From positions 1 to 39,602 of IMG/VR virus record IMGVR_UViG_3300035670_000556: a stretch of 39,602 nucleotides of DNA; one strand, written 5' to 3'. The notes beneath the pieces are model-generated. The model was not told where the DNA came from. It worked only from the letters and a program-made list of their open reading frames with translations, and searched no databases. This DNA comes from a virus. A program made the position numbers and the translations under genes. Below are positions 25,482-31,607 of this stretch, piece after piece; the first letter of the stretch is position 1, and every line of letters begins with the position of its first letter.

Positions 25482-25710
25482 CTTTCCCATCCAAGGCCGG
25501 TTCCGCGTCGGCTCCGCAAAGCCACGGGAAGTCCGCGCAAAAGCTAAGCAAAAGCCAAAGTTTCCACGGGAGGAAGTCTGCCGCGCTTGCGAGTTCTTCA
25601 ACGCTCCTCAGTCGAAATGCGCTCACCCGAACACGAAAACGTGGCGCACTTGTTGGTCATCTCCGCGTCGCGTAACCCCTTGGCGTTGGCTGGTTTGCCC
25701 GGTTGCCTAA
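25474..25710 (+). CDS. small basic cysteine-rich protein
   Basis: A protein of 78 residues; the likely start is GTG 25474, with TTG 25459 as an alternative. The N-part is rich in Lys/Arg/Pro, then EEVCRACEFFNAPQSKCAHP and WRTC...WLVCPVA give a CxxC and further Cys residues, probably a zinc site. Similar small proteins follow the tip gene in related phages. It overlaps the tip gene by eight bases. Function unknown. Confidence 0.55.
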   Translation: MISFPIQGRFRVGSAKPREVRAKAKQKPKFPREEVCRACEFFNAPQSKCAHPNTKTWRTCWSSPRRVTPWRWLVCPVA

Positions 25711-25729
25711 AACTTTCTGCGATTTTCCG

Positions 25730-25758
25730 TTGACGGGAAACATGGCTAGGCGTAGACA
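25730..25758 (+). promoter_or_regulatory. promoter candidate for recombination region
   Basis: TTGACG at 25730-25735 and TAGACA at 25753-25758 are separated by 17 bases. The -35 agrees with sigma70 at five of six positions; the -10 is weak (three of six). The core is within a small dyad (TTTCC ... GGAAA). It lies in the only gap between the tail module and the next gene set, about 6 bases before the following start, so a leaderless or near-leaderless transcript would be implied. Confidence 0.4.
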
Positions 25759-25764
25759 TTGGCC

Positions 25765-25944
25765 ATGCAAACGATTCAAGTCAACGGAGTGAGCCGCAAA
25801 GTTACAAACCGCCTTTCGAGCGGGCCAGGCAATCCGGTTCACACTTACGAACTGACCCGCGGTTGTTACGTTTACGAAATCGCCGGCAAATGGTTTCTGC
25901 AAGAACCCGGCAAATTCGCAATCCCTTGCACCGTTACCGCCTGA
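25765..25944 (+). CDS. small hypothetical protein
   Basis: A protein of 59 residues starting MQTIQVNGVSRKVTN. It has a compact beta-rich pattern (HTYELTRGCYVYEIAGKWFLQ). A TTG start two codons upstream is also open. It is the first gene of the recombination region. Its stop codon lies inside a 21-bp sequence repeated after the 28139-28348 gene. Function unknown. Confidence 0.55.
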   Translation: MQTIQVNGVSRKVTNRLSSGPGNPVHTYELTRGCYVYEIAGKWFLQEPGKFAIPCTVTA

Positions 25945-25961
25945 CCCCGACACGCGCCCCG
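25941..25961 (+). repeat. 21-bp direct repeat, copy 1
   Basis: Twenty-one bases identical to 28345-28365. Both copies contain the TGA stop of the upstream gene followed by CCCCGACACGCGCCCCG. Sequence further downstream (TGCCAAA then ACC) is also shared after an unequal spacer. The first copy lacks the 3' arm that makes a hairpin in the second copy. Role unknown; a 3' or 5' untranslated regulatory element is possible. Confidence 0.85.
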
Positions 25962-25985
25962 TCCGCTGGCTGCCAAAAACCTTTA

Positions 25986-26264
25986 ATGATCAAAACCAAA
26001 AACCAACGCGGCCGACCAAAAGGCGAGGCAACGAAGCTGGTCCGGGTCTACTCTTCGGACATCGCTCGGATGCGAAAACTTTGGGGACTCACGGACGCGG
26101 AATCACTACGGAGGACACTAGATGGAAACAGCAATTCCACTGCGGGAAGTAATCGGGCCGGACAAAAATCGGTCGCTGCTAAACGTGCAAAGGTTCGCAC
26201 GAAAGGTAAAGCCACGCGGAGCCGGGTTTGTCCCAACGCCCAGGTTCCGGCAAAGCAGGTCTGA
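25986..26264 (+). CDS. basic RGRPKG-type small protein
   Basis: A protein of 92 residues. The opening MIKTKNQRGRPKGEATKLVR contains an AT-hook-like GRPKG, followed by a short helical part (DIARMRKLWGLTDAESLRR) and a lysine/arginine/serine-rich tail. It could bind DNA. From 26122 on it overlaps the next gene by 143 bases in another frame, so its C-terminal half may be partly incidental. Start ATG 25986 lies 41 bases after the previous gene. Confidence 0.5.
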   Translation: MIKTKNQRGRPKGEATKLVRVYSSDIARMRKLWGLTDAESLRRTLDGNSNSTAGSNRAGQKSVAAKRAKVRTKGKATRSRVCPNAQVPAKQV

Positions 26265-26358
26265 GCGTGTCGCAGTCTATCGTCGCCGTCGCGCAGAGGG
26301 GCACATTTCGGACGCAAGCTGGGCAGCAATCTGCAACGAATATCCAGAACTCGCATGA
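26122..26358 (+). CDS. small basic hypothetical protein
   Basis: A protein of 78 residues with a strong GGAGG seven bases before ATG 26122. It is arginine-rich (PRFRQSRSERVAVYRRRRAEG) and ends with a helix (DASWAAICNEYPELA). It overlaps the preceding gene by 143 bases in a different frame and the next start by ATGA. The good ribosome binding site and coupling make it likely real. Function unknown; nucleic-acid binding is suggested by charge only. Confidence 0.6.
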   Translation: METAIPLREVIGPDKNRSLLNVQRFARKVKPRGAGFVPTPRFRQSRSERVAVYRRRRAEGHISDASWAAICNEYPELA

Positions 26359-26597
26359 AAGCGCATTTGTTCAACCGAATCCTTGAAACCGCAATGGCTA
26401 CGCCGGCCGTCCTGTGCGTAAACAATGGGTTCAGAACTTCATGTCTTCAAGGCGTTACCCGAATCAACAGGCCTGATTTTAGCCACTACTGGATGGTCTA
26501 CGACACCACCTTCACGGCCGAAGAAATCGAATCGATCCACGTTGAGGACGATCTTTTGACCATTCACGTAATCCAAACACACAAAAAGCATGAATAG
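26355..26597 (+). CDS. small hypothetical protein
   Basis: A protein of 80 residues. It has an N-terminal helix (KAHLFNRILETAMATPAVL), then a beta-rich middle (FSHYWMVYDTTFTAEEIESIHVEDDLLTIHVIQTH). It is coupled to the previous gene by ATGA and overlaps the RecT-like gene by eight bases. Function unknown. Confidence 0.55.
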   Translation: MKAHLFNRILETAMATPAVLCVNNGFRTSCLQGVTRINRPDFSHYWMVYDTTFTAEEIESIHVEDDLLTIHVIQTHKKHE

Positions 26598-27492
26598 CAC
26601 CACAGTCGCAGTCAAAGCCGAGTCATCGGCGGCAGTATCAATCGGAAATCGCGGGCTTGTCCTTGCCGATCTGGACAGCCTTTGGAGGTTCTCCGGTTAC
26701 GTTTCAGCCTCCGGACTCGCTCCGAAAGGACTCCAAACACGCGAGGCAATCTTCGTTGCCATCCAGCTTGGTCTTGAGGTTGGGATGACGCCAATGGCCG
26801 CGCTGCAAAACATCGCACCGATCAACGGAAGACCATCCATTTGGGGAGACGCTCAGCTTGGGATTGTCCGCTCAACCGGCGAGCTAGAATCCTTTGAGGA
26901 ATGGTTTGAGCAGGGCGGAAAGAAGCTGCCTCGCAATCCGACAACCTTCACAGATGACACCACGGCGGTCTGCCGAGTGAAGCGCAAGGGCTACCCACAC
27001 AACGAAACCGGATTCAGCGTCCAGGACGCGAAGACTGCCGGCCTGTGGGGCAAGGAAGGTCCGTGGAAGCAATACCCTTTCCGGATGCTGAAAGCGCGAG
27101 CCAGGTCCTTTGCGCTCCGCGATCAATTCGGCGATGCGTTGCGGGGCATGATGAGCGCAGAGGAAGCGCGAGACATTCAGCCAGTCATTGAGGTTGAGTC
27201 CCGTCCGATTTTCCAGACGCCAGTTGCCGAAATTGCGGAGCCTGCAACGCCCGAGCCGCAACCGGAACAAACACCAGAGGCGCAACCTGAAGCTCCCAAG
27301 GAAACACCACAAGACCGTCTTGCCAAGCTGGTGATCGACTCCGGATCAACGTGGGAAACCTTCGCGCAATGGGGGCTTTCCACGGGCTTTGTGACCGAAT
27401 TGATGACAGGATTTTCGGACGTGACCGATGCAAGCTGCGAGCGGCTCCTGAAAAAGCCTGCCGCGTTGGTCAAGGTTTTGACTCAAAGCTAA
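26590..27492 (+). CDS. recT: RecT-family single-strand annealing protein
   Basis: A protein of 300 residues. The block AIFVAIQLGLEVGMTPMAALQNIAPINGRPSIWGDAQLG and the later SVQDAKTAGLWGKEGPWKQYPFRMLKARARSFALRDQFGDAL match the core of RecT-type recombinases that anneal complementary single strands. The C-terminal tail is a Pro/Glu/Gln-rich linker plus a small helical domain (ERLLKKPAALVKVL). It is in the same operon as a RecB-like exonuclease and SSB, the usual partners. Confidence 0.9.
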   Translation: MNSTTVAVKAESSAAVSIGNRGLVLADLDSLWRFSGYVSASGLAPKGLQTREAIFVAIQLGLEVGMTPMAALQNIAPINGRPSIWGDAQLGIVRSTGELESFEEWFEQGGKKLPRNPTTFTDDTTAVCRVKRKGYPHNETGFSVQDAKTAGLWGKEGPWKQYPFRMLKARARSFALRDQFGDALRGMMSAEEARDIQPVIEVESRPIFQTPVAEIAEPATPEPQPEQTPEAQPEAPKETPQDRLAKLVIDSGSTWETFAQWGLSTGFVTELMTGFSDVTDASCERLLKKPAALVKVLTQS

Positions 27493-27497
27493 ACAAT

Positions 27498-27515
27498 TTC
27501 CCGCGTGTGCGGGAA
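27498..27515 (+). promoter_or_regulatory. perfect 7-bp hairpin after recT
   Basis: TTCCCGC, the loop GTGT, then GCGGGAA make a perfect 7-bp hairpin starting six bases after the RecT-like stop. There is no T tract, so it is not a standard terminator. It may stabilise the transcript end or serve as a protein-binding site. The 60 bases after it have no other gene. Confidence 0.6.
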
Positions 27516-27575
27516 TACCGTTGGAATCGTGCTGCTTTCTGGCGTTTGTTGGCACGAGGAAAACGGAGGTGCGAA

Positions 27576-27866
27576 ATGCACCAACGCCGGCCCGGCGGCG
27601 TGCTAGTGGACTCCGGGACATTTTTTGAGCGCGTGGCTATGCGCGTCAAATTGGTTTGGATTTTAACCATGCTAAAAGCACTAAAAATGAACATTACCGA
27701 ACTTATCAAAAAACTTGAAACGCTCCGCAATGAACACGGCGACATCGAGGTCGTTACCGATGACTACTGCGGAGGCGACTACGAAATGAACGAGCCTCTC
27801 TGTGGTGTCCGCACTGAGAATGACATCGGGTTTACCCCGGTGGTAATCCTCAACTCGGCAAGTTGA
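27576..27866 (+). CDS. small conserved phage protein (ITELIKKLETLRNEHGD core)
   Basis: A 96-residue ORF with GGAGGT five bases upstream of ATG 27576. Residues 38-96 (MNITELIKKLETLRNEHGDI...GFTPVVIL) look like a small phage domain that normally starts near that Met, so translation may instead begin at ATG 27687 or 27669. The upstream part is GC-rich, with hairpin-like sequence (ACGCCG ... CGGCGT), and could be noncoding. The C-terminal core is the reliable part. Function unknown. Confidence 0.5.
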   Translation: MHQRRPGGVLVDSGTFFERVAMRVKLVWILTMLKALKMNITELIKKLETLRNEHGDIEVVTDDYCGGDYEMNEPLCGVRTENDIGFTPVVILNSAS

Positions 27867-28138
27867 ACAACTGATATGCGAACAGCCGGGAATGAGCACT
27901 TACGATAGTGTGCCACTTTTTTCCAATTCAATAGCCCGGAGACACTAGTCCGCTCCAGAAGTCTTTGGGTTGGTTCACTTTGACGGCAGCAGCGAAGGGC
28001 GTTAGCTGAGTGGCTAAATGGGTTCGATGTCCATCTGCCGTCATTCACTTTTTCTTCTTTTTCTGTTGACGGTAAATCCCACATCTGCAAACGTTTCCTT
28101 GTCGCCGGAATCAACCGGCACGAAACAAAGTCAAAGAA
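27867..28138. other. structured non-coding region between accessory genes
   Basis: No convincing gene fills these 272 bases. They contain a weak hairpin before a run of six T (CACT ... AGTG, T run 27917-27922), a CCGGG/CCCGG pairing at about 27886-27939, the tRNA-like fold at 27981-28043, a TTGACGGTAAA box at 28066-28076, and a small GCCGG/CCGGC hairpin near 28104-28119. A signal-peptide-like ORF at 28018-28212 was rejected. The region probably contains regulatory RNA or promoter elements for the next gene. Confidence 0.5.
27981..28043 (+). ncRNA. tRNA-like cloverleaf lacking an anticodon arm
   Basis: A 9-bp perfect outer stem (27981-27989 with 28035-28043) encloses a 5-bp hairpin TTAGC/GCTAA (loop TGAGTG) and a T-arm-like hairpin ATGGG/TCCAT with the 7-base loop TTCGATG placed right before the 3' acceptor strand, as in tRNA. 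At 63 bases it is too short for a normal tRNA and has no anticodon arm. It is followed by T-rich sequence (CTTTTTCTTCTTTTTC). It may be a degraded tRNA, a tRNA-derived attachment remnant or a structured leader RNA. Confidence 0.5.
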
Positions 28139-28348
28139 ATGAGCAAAACAAACAAGATGGCAAAGAAGGCTGGATCACTGAAGGTTGGCGACGTAATCAG
28201 CGTGCGGTTTGAACGAGAAACCATTACCTACGTTGGGCCATACGGGACCAGCTTTCATTCCGTAACAGTGATCACTGACAGACAATCGGAGACCGGTGGC
28301 CAAGCGTATGCGATAGACAAAATGGCCAGCGTTGATGTTTTGAACTGA
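28139..28348 (+). CDS. small basic beta-rich protein
   Basis: A protein of 69 residues. After a lysine-rich start (SKTNKMAKKAGSLKVGD) comes a compact SH3-like or KOW-like beta pattern (VISVRFERETITYVGP...FHSVTVITD). A second possible start is ATG 28157. The stop lies inside the 21-bp repeat shared with the 25765 gene. Function unknown. Confidence 0.55.
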   Translation: MSKTNKMAKKAGSLKVGDVISVRFERETITYVGPYGTSFHSVTVITDRQSETGGQAYAIDKMASVDVLN

Positions 28349-28388
28349 CCCCGACACGCGCCCCGGCTGCGGCCGCGGGCGAAGTCGG
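28345..28388 (+). repeat. 21-bp direct repeat copy 2 with GC-rich hairpin
   Basis: Positions 28345-28365 repeat 25941-25961 exactly. Here the repeat continues into a strong hairpin: CCGAC (28351-28355) with GTCGG (28384-28388), CGCCC (28359-28363) with GGGCG (28377-28381), and CGGC/GCCG closing a TGCG loop. About 14 pairs in all. It ends 23 bases before the next start, without a T tract, which is compatible with translational control. Confidence 0.75.
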
Positions 28389-28411
28389 TGCCAAACAACC
28401 AAAGTCAAAGC

Positions 28412-28708
28412 ATGAACGCAACCAAAGCAAAACGAACACTGGACGTAGCCGCAAAGAAAGCAGGAGGAATGCTAGAGGAGGACAACGCCAAGCCGCCAAT
28501 GCGGTGTTTCCAATTGGTCGCGCCAGATGGTCGGGTATGGTTCGGGACAGGAACGAAACACGTTCGCGTTGACATCGATAGCCAGCGCCAACGGCACGCG
28601 ATGGAATGGAACGTGGAGGAGGTGGAGCGTGCAGTTGGAATCGTTTCCAAAGGCAACCGAACAATGACCGAAGCCGAGGCTTACGAATGCGACGAGGTGC
28701 CAGCATGA
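28412..28708 (+). CDS. hypothetical protein
   Basis: A protein of 98 residues. N-terminal basic (NATKAKRTLDVAAKKAGG), a beta-rich middle (FQLVAPDGRVWFGTGTKHVRVDI) and an acidic C-terminus (TMTEAEAYECDEVPA). The leader is AAAGTCAAAGCATGA, a context that recurs before several genes of this region. It overlaps the exonuclease gene by ATGA. Function unknown. Confidence 0.55.
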   Translation: MNATKAKRTLDVAAKKAGGMLEEDNAKPPMRCFQLVAPDGRVWFGTGTKHVRVDIDSQRQRHAMEWNVEEVERAVGIVSKGNRTMTEAEAYECDEVPA

Positions 28709-29796
28709 ACAACGAACGCCAAAAACTTCCGAGCGCGTCATCCGCGCAACGATACGCCACCTGTCCCGGAAGCTTCTTGCTAGAGCAACAAGCGCCCGAT
28801 GAGCCTACCGGCGAAGATGCCGAGATTGGAAACCGTGTCCATGCGTGGCTAGCGGAGGAGGAAATACAGCTTGAGGATGATGACCTCTATCTAGCCAATC
28901 AATGCCTGACGCACGAACAAGACCTTGTGCGGACGGTATTCGGCCACGCTCCAAAGCGAGTCATCCGCGAGCACCGGATATGGGCTTTTGACCGCAACCT
29001 ACACAAGTCTTGGAGCGGAAAACCTGACGCGGTTTACATCGATGGCCACAGCGGTCTTGTGATCGATTACAAGACCGGACGCGGTGACGTAGAACAGGCC
29101 GCAAGCAATCTTCAGCTTCGCGCACTGGCGGTCCTTGCTTTCTCGTTTTACGGATTGCGCCAAATCACGGTTGCAATCATTCAGCCGCTTGCCGGACAGC
29201 CAACGCATTGCACCTACTCACTGGCTGACCTGATCCAAGCGGAAAAGGAAATTGACGCGATCATGCTTGCCGTCCGACAACCCGGACAACCTCGCAATCC
29301 GTCCGTTGAGGCGTGCAAATACTGCAAGGCAAAGGCAATCTGCCCAGAGGCTAGAGAATCCGCACTTTTACCAGCTTTGAGCAACCTACCAGAAAACATC
29401 ACGCCAGACGCAATCGCTGCAACCCTAACAGGCCCAACGCTTGGCCAATTCCTTGAGCGTGCAAAGCTAGCCGAGTCTGTGATTGAGGCTTGCCGCAATG
29501 AGGCAAAGCGCCGGCTTTCGGAAGGTCAGCAGGTTGAAGGATGGACTTTGAGACCTGGCGCAACACGCGAGACAATCACGCTCCCGGAGACCGTTTTCAG
29601 CCGGTTCCTCGCGGCAAATGGAAGTTACGCCGAGTTTATGAAGTCCGTGAAAATAACCAAATCCGGATTGAAGGATGCACTCCGAAACGCGACCGGGAAA
29701 AAGGGAAAAGAATTGGACGCAAAACTTGAAAGCATTCTGTCCGGTTGCACGGAATCTAAAGCAAGCGAAGCAATTCTCACACAGATCAAAGCATGA
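28705..29796 (+). CDS. PD-(D/E)XK exonuclease, RecB/Cas4-like with Fe-S cysteines
   Basis: A nuclease of 363 residues that probably resects DNA ends for the RecT-like annealer. The active site is visible as GKPDAVY (Asp108), GLVIDYKTG (Asp121, Lys123) and the Q-containing helix (NLQLRALAV, Gln137). Cys20 in the N-terminal YATCPGSF and three Cys in ACKYCKAKAICPEA (Cys204, Cys207, Cys213) match the 4Fe-4S binding pattern of AddB/Cas4-type enzymes. The C-terminal 120 residues are helical. It overlaps the NTP-pyrophosphatase gene by ATGA. A DUF2800-like annotation is an alternative name for the same fold. Confidence 0.85.
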   Translation: MNNERQKLPSASSAQRYATCPGSFLLEQQAPDEPTGEDAEIGNRVHAWLAEEEIQLEDDDLYLANQCLTHEQDLVRTVFGHAPKRVIREHRIWAFDRNLHKSWSGKPDAVYIDGHSGLVIDYKTGRGDVEQAASNLQLRALAVLAFSFYGLRQITVAIIQPLAGQPTHCTYSLADLIQAEKEIDAIMLAVRQPGQPRNPSVEACKYCKAKAICPEARESALLPALSNLPENITPDAIAATLTGPTLGQFLERAKLAESVIEACRNEAKRRLSEGQQVEGWTLRPGATRETITLPETVFSRFLAANGSYAEFMKSVKITKSGLKDALRNATGKKGKELDAKLESILSGCTESKASEAILTQIKA

Positions 29797-30287
29797 ACGC
29801 GCAATATCACCAAGTCCGAGAGTTCCTAGAAACCTTCGTTGAACCAACGCCTGAAAACGTGTCGGTTCCTGAAACCGCCGTTTCATTTGCCCGAGCCGAG
29901 CGTATCCGCGAGGAAGCCATTGAACTGACAACCGCGTTGACCGTGGAGGCTTACACGGACGCAATCTGTGACCTGCTTTACGTGGTCTTGGGCGCGGCTG
30001 TAGCTTCCGGAATATCAGCGTCATCCCTCAAAGCCTGCTTCGATGAGGTTCATCGGTCCAACATGACGAAGGGATGGACCGAGGACGAAGTTGACGCCGC
30101 AAGCGCAGGCGTTTTCAAGAAACACCTTGGAGGCTACTCCGGAACCTTCAGCCAAAACTTCAAGTTTGAGAATCTGAACACCACGAACGACCGCTGTTTC
30201 GTGGTCCGTCGCCGGTCTGATAACAAGGTGATGAAATCACCGTCGTATTCTCCCGCAAATTTCACTGGTCTAATTAAAAGCAAATAA
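29793..30287 (+). CDS. MazG/PRA-PH-like NTP pyrophosphohydrolase
   Basis: A protein of 164 residues with the helical MazG/HisE-type core: REEAIEL (Glu40, Glu41, Glu44), DAICDLLYVVLG (Asp56, Asp60) and CFDEVHRSNMTK (Glu85, Asn90, Lys93). It would hydrolyse NTPs or modified nucleotides to the monophosphate, which may clean nucleotide pools or affect host alarmones. The C-terminal 60 residues are basic and not part of the core. It is coupled to the exonuclease gene by ATGA. Confidence 0.8.
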   Translation: MNAQYHQVREFLETFVEPTPENVSVPETAVSFARAERIREEAIELTTALTVEAYTDAICDLLYVVLGAAVASGISASSLKACFDEVHRSNMTKGWTEDEVDAASAGVFKKHLGGYSGTFSQNFKFENLNTTNDRCFVVRRRSDNKVMKSPSYSPANFTGLIKSK

Positions 30288-30290
30288 CAT

Positions 30291-30659
30291 ATGAACAAGT
30301 TACAAGGTTACGGGGTCGGCAAAGTCAAACAGGCATCCATCGAAACACCGGAAGGAGGTAAGCAATTCCTTGGCGTTTTTGTTGAGTTTTCGCCGCGCAC
30401 GTTGGGAAACGGGAAGACATACACTCAACGGGTAGCAGTGCGGAGCTACCAAAAAGACATGGGCGAGCTTGTCCACAAGTTGCGGCCAGGGACGATGATT
30501 ACCTTCGTCGGAGAGGTTGACGCCTACACGTCCGAGCGCGACGGCAAAACCTACGCCAACCCTCGCCTTGTCGGCCGGATTGAGCTTCTGGAAACGGGAA
30601 CGCAGGAGGCAGTTGCAAAGAAGGCTCCGGACGTTGACGGATCGGATATTCCGTTCTAG
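30291..30659 (+). CDS. ssb: single-stranded DNA-binding protein
   Basis: A protein of 122 residues with an OB-fold-like beta pattern (GVGKVKQASIETPEGGKQFLGVFVEFSP; GTMITFVGEVDAYTSERDGKTYANPRLVGRIELL) and the typical acidic tip ending DIPF, which recruits replication and repair partners. It follows the exonuclease and pyrophosphatase in the recombination operon. Length is usual for a phage SSB. Confidence 0.9.
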   Translation: MNKLQGYGVGKVKQASIETPEGGKQFLGVFVEFSPRTLGNGKTYTQRVAVRSYQKDMGELVHKLRPGTMITFVGEVDAYTSERDGKTYANPRLVGRIELLETGTQEAVAKKAPDVDGSDIPF

Positions 30660-30666
30660 CAACCCA

Positions 30667-31011
30667 ATGAAACCAAAGCGCAAAAAGCCTTTCGCGGCAA
30701 CAAACGCAACCCGCAAATCCATGGAGGCGCTTGGGTTTGTGGTCGGAATCGTGGAGCAAACTATCCCGCACACGTTCATCAAACGCGACTTCCTCGGCTT
30801 TGCTGACCTGATAGCGGCGTCTAATACGGGCGGAATCATCGCCATCCAAGTCACAGGTGGCGGCAACTTAGCGGCCCGCAGGAAGAAAATCTTGGCCGAA
30901 CCTAGGGCACGCGCTTGGATTTCAGCCGGAGGCAGAATCCAGATCCACGATTGGGTCAAACGGGCAGGAGAGAAAAAACGAGTCTGCCGGGTGGAGGAAG
31001 TGACGGCGTAA
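30667..31011 (+). CDS. VRR-NUC/PD-(D/E)XK-like small nuclease
   Basis: A protein of 114 residues. SMEALGFVVGIVEQTIPH, RDFLGFADLIAAS, GGIIAIQVTGGGNLAARRKKI and WISAGGRIQIHDW match a phage family with a PD-(D/E)XK-type fold, where the acidic residue in FADL and the Q in AIQVT stand at active-site positions. It is similar in size to VRR-NUC or Holliday-resolvase-like proteins. Being next to SSB supports a role in DNA repair or recombination. No lysine at the usual EXK place, so catalysis is uncertain. Confidence 0.65.
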   Translation: MKPKRKKPFAATNATRKSMEALGFVVGIVEQTIPHTFIKRDFLGFADLIAASNTGGIIAIQVTGGGNLAARRKKILAEPRARAWISAGGRIQIHDWVKRAGEKKRVCRVEEVTA

Positions 31012-31093
31012 CGCATCCCCAGCTTGGGGTATTTGCAACAGTGCCGGAATCGGTATGGTTTCGGAACAAGTCAACGAAAGGAAACGTCAAAGC
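31012..31093 (+). promoter_or_regulatory. 82-base gap with two small hairpins
   Basis: CCCCA-GCT-TGGGG (31017-31029) is a perfect 5-bp hairpin, and CCGGAA/TTTCGG follows near 31045-31065. No T tract accompanies either. The start that follows has the recurring CGTCAAAGCATGA context rather than a Shine-Dalgarno. Possibly a leader for the zinc-ribbon gene. Confidence 0.4.
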
Positions 31094-31375
31094 ATGAAAA
31101 CATACAAAGAAAGAACAAAGCCGGCATGCAAGTATAAGGTACTGGTTGAGACGAAGTGCGACCTGTGCGGAAGCACAACGATTACCGGGTGGAAGCGTGA
31201 TCAGTTTGATGCATTGGAGGTAGATGTGAAACTGAAAACAGGCTCGGCATTCCCAATCACCGGAAGAGGCGAGGAAATCTCCATAGATATATGCCCGGAC
31301 TGCTTCACGACAAAACTTGTCCCGTGGGTGCAATCACAAGGCGGAAAACCAACCGCGACGGCATGGGAACGGTAG
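31094..31375 (+). CDS. zinc-ribbon protein
   Basis: A protein of 93 residues. CDLCG (about 23-27) and CPDCF (about 69-73) form a treble-clef or zinc-ribbon pair, with a beta-rich spacer. The N-terminus is basic. ATG 31094 is preferred over the 31055 start because it matches the CAAAGCATGA context. Function unknown; a nucleic-acid-binding or regulatory role is possible. Confidence 0.55.
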   Translation: MKTYKERTKPACKYKVLVETKCDLCGSTTITGWKRDQFDALEVDVKLKTGSAFPITGRGEEISIDICPDCFTTKLVPWVQSQGGKPTATAWER

Positions 31376-31376
31376 C

Positions 31377-31607
31377 ATGAAAACAAAGACAAGGCATCAA
31401 CGCGGAGACTTGTTTGCTTCCCCAAGTGGTTCGGCAAATGGTAAGCTGAGCGTGGAATGCTCGACATGCTTGGGGATAATCTTCGAGCGGGACATCAAAG
31501 ATTTCATTTGTCTGCACTGTGGCTCGATCATTGACGGCCCTTGGCCAGATTTGGCAGCAGATCCGAGCCATTCGCCGATCAATACGCTGAGCGACACCAC
31601 CGCATGA
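31377..31607 (+). CDS. second zinc-ribbon protein
   Basis: A protein of 76 residues with ECSTCLGIIFERDIKDFICLHCGSI, two CxxC pairs 14 residues apart, a compact zinc ribbon. The remainder is acidic and Ser/Pro-rich. It starts one base after the previous gene ends and overlaps the lysin gene by ATGA. Function unknown. Confidence 0.55.
   Translation: MKTKTRHQRGDLFASPSGSANGKLSVECSTCLGIIFERDIKDFICLHCGSIIDGPWPDLAADPSHSPINTLSDTTA

Noticed and set aside
27970-28050. A normal tRNA gene
   Set aside because: Total length 63 bases and no anticodon arm can be placed, so a canonical tRNA is excluded; kept only as a tRNA-like fold.
28018-28212. Plus-strand ORF with a signal-peptide-like start (SLFLLFLLTVNPTSA)
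   Set aside because: It begins inside the tRNA-like fold, has no ribosome binding site and overlaps the better 28139 gene by 74 bases.
24066-31016. Long minus-strand ORFs 24066-24617, 29467-30024, 30300-31016
   Set aside because: Fully opposite tip, exonuclease and SSB genes, which have clear family features; therefore shadows.
31017-31029. CCCCA-GCT-TGGGG as a terminator
   Set aside because: The stem is only 5 bp with a 3-base loop, and no T tract follows.
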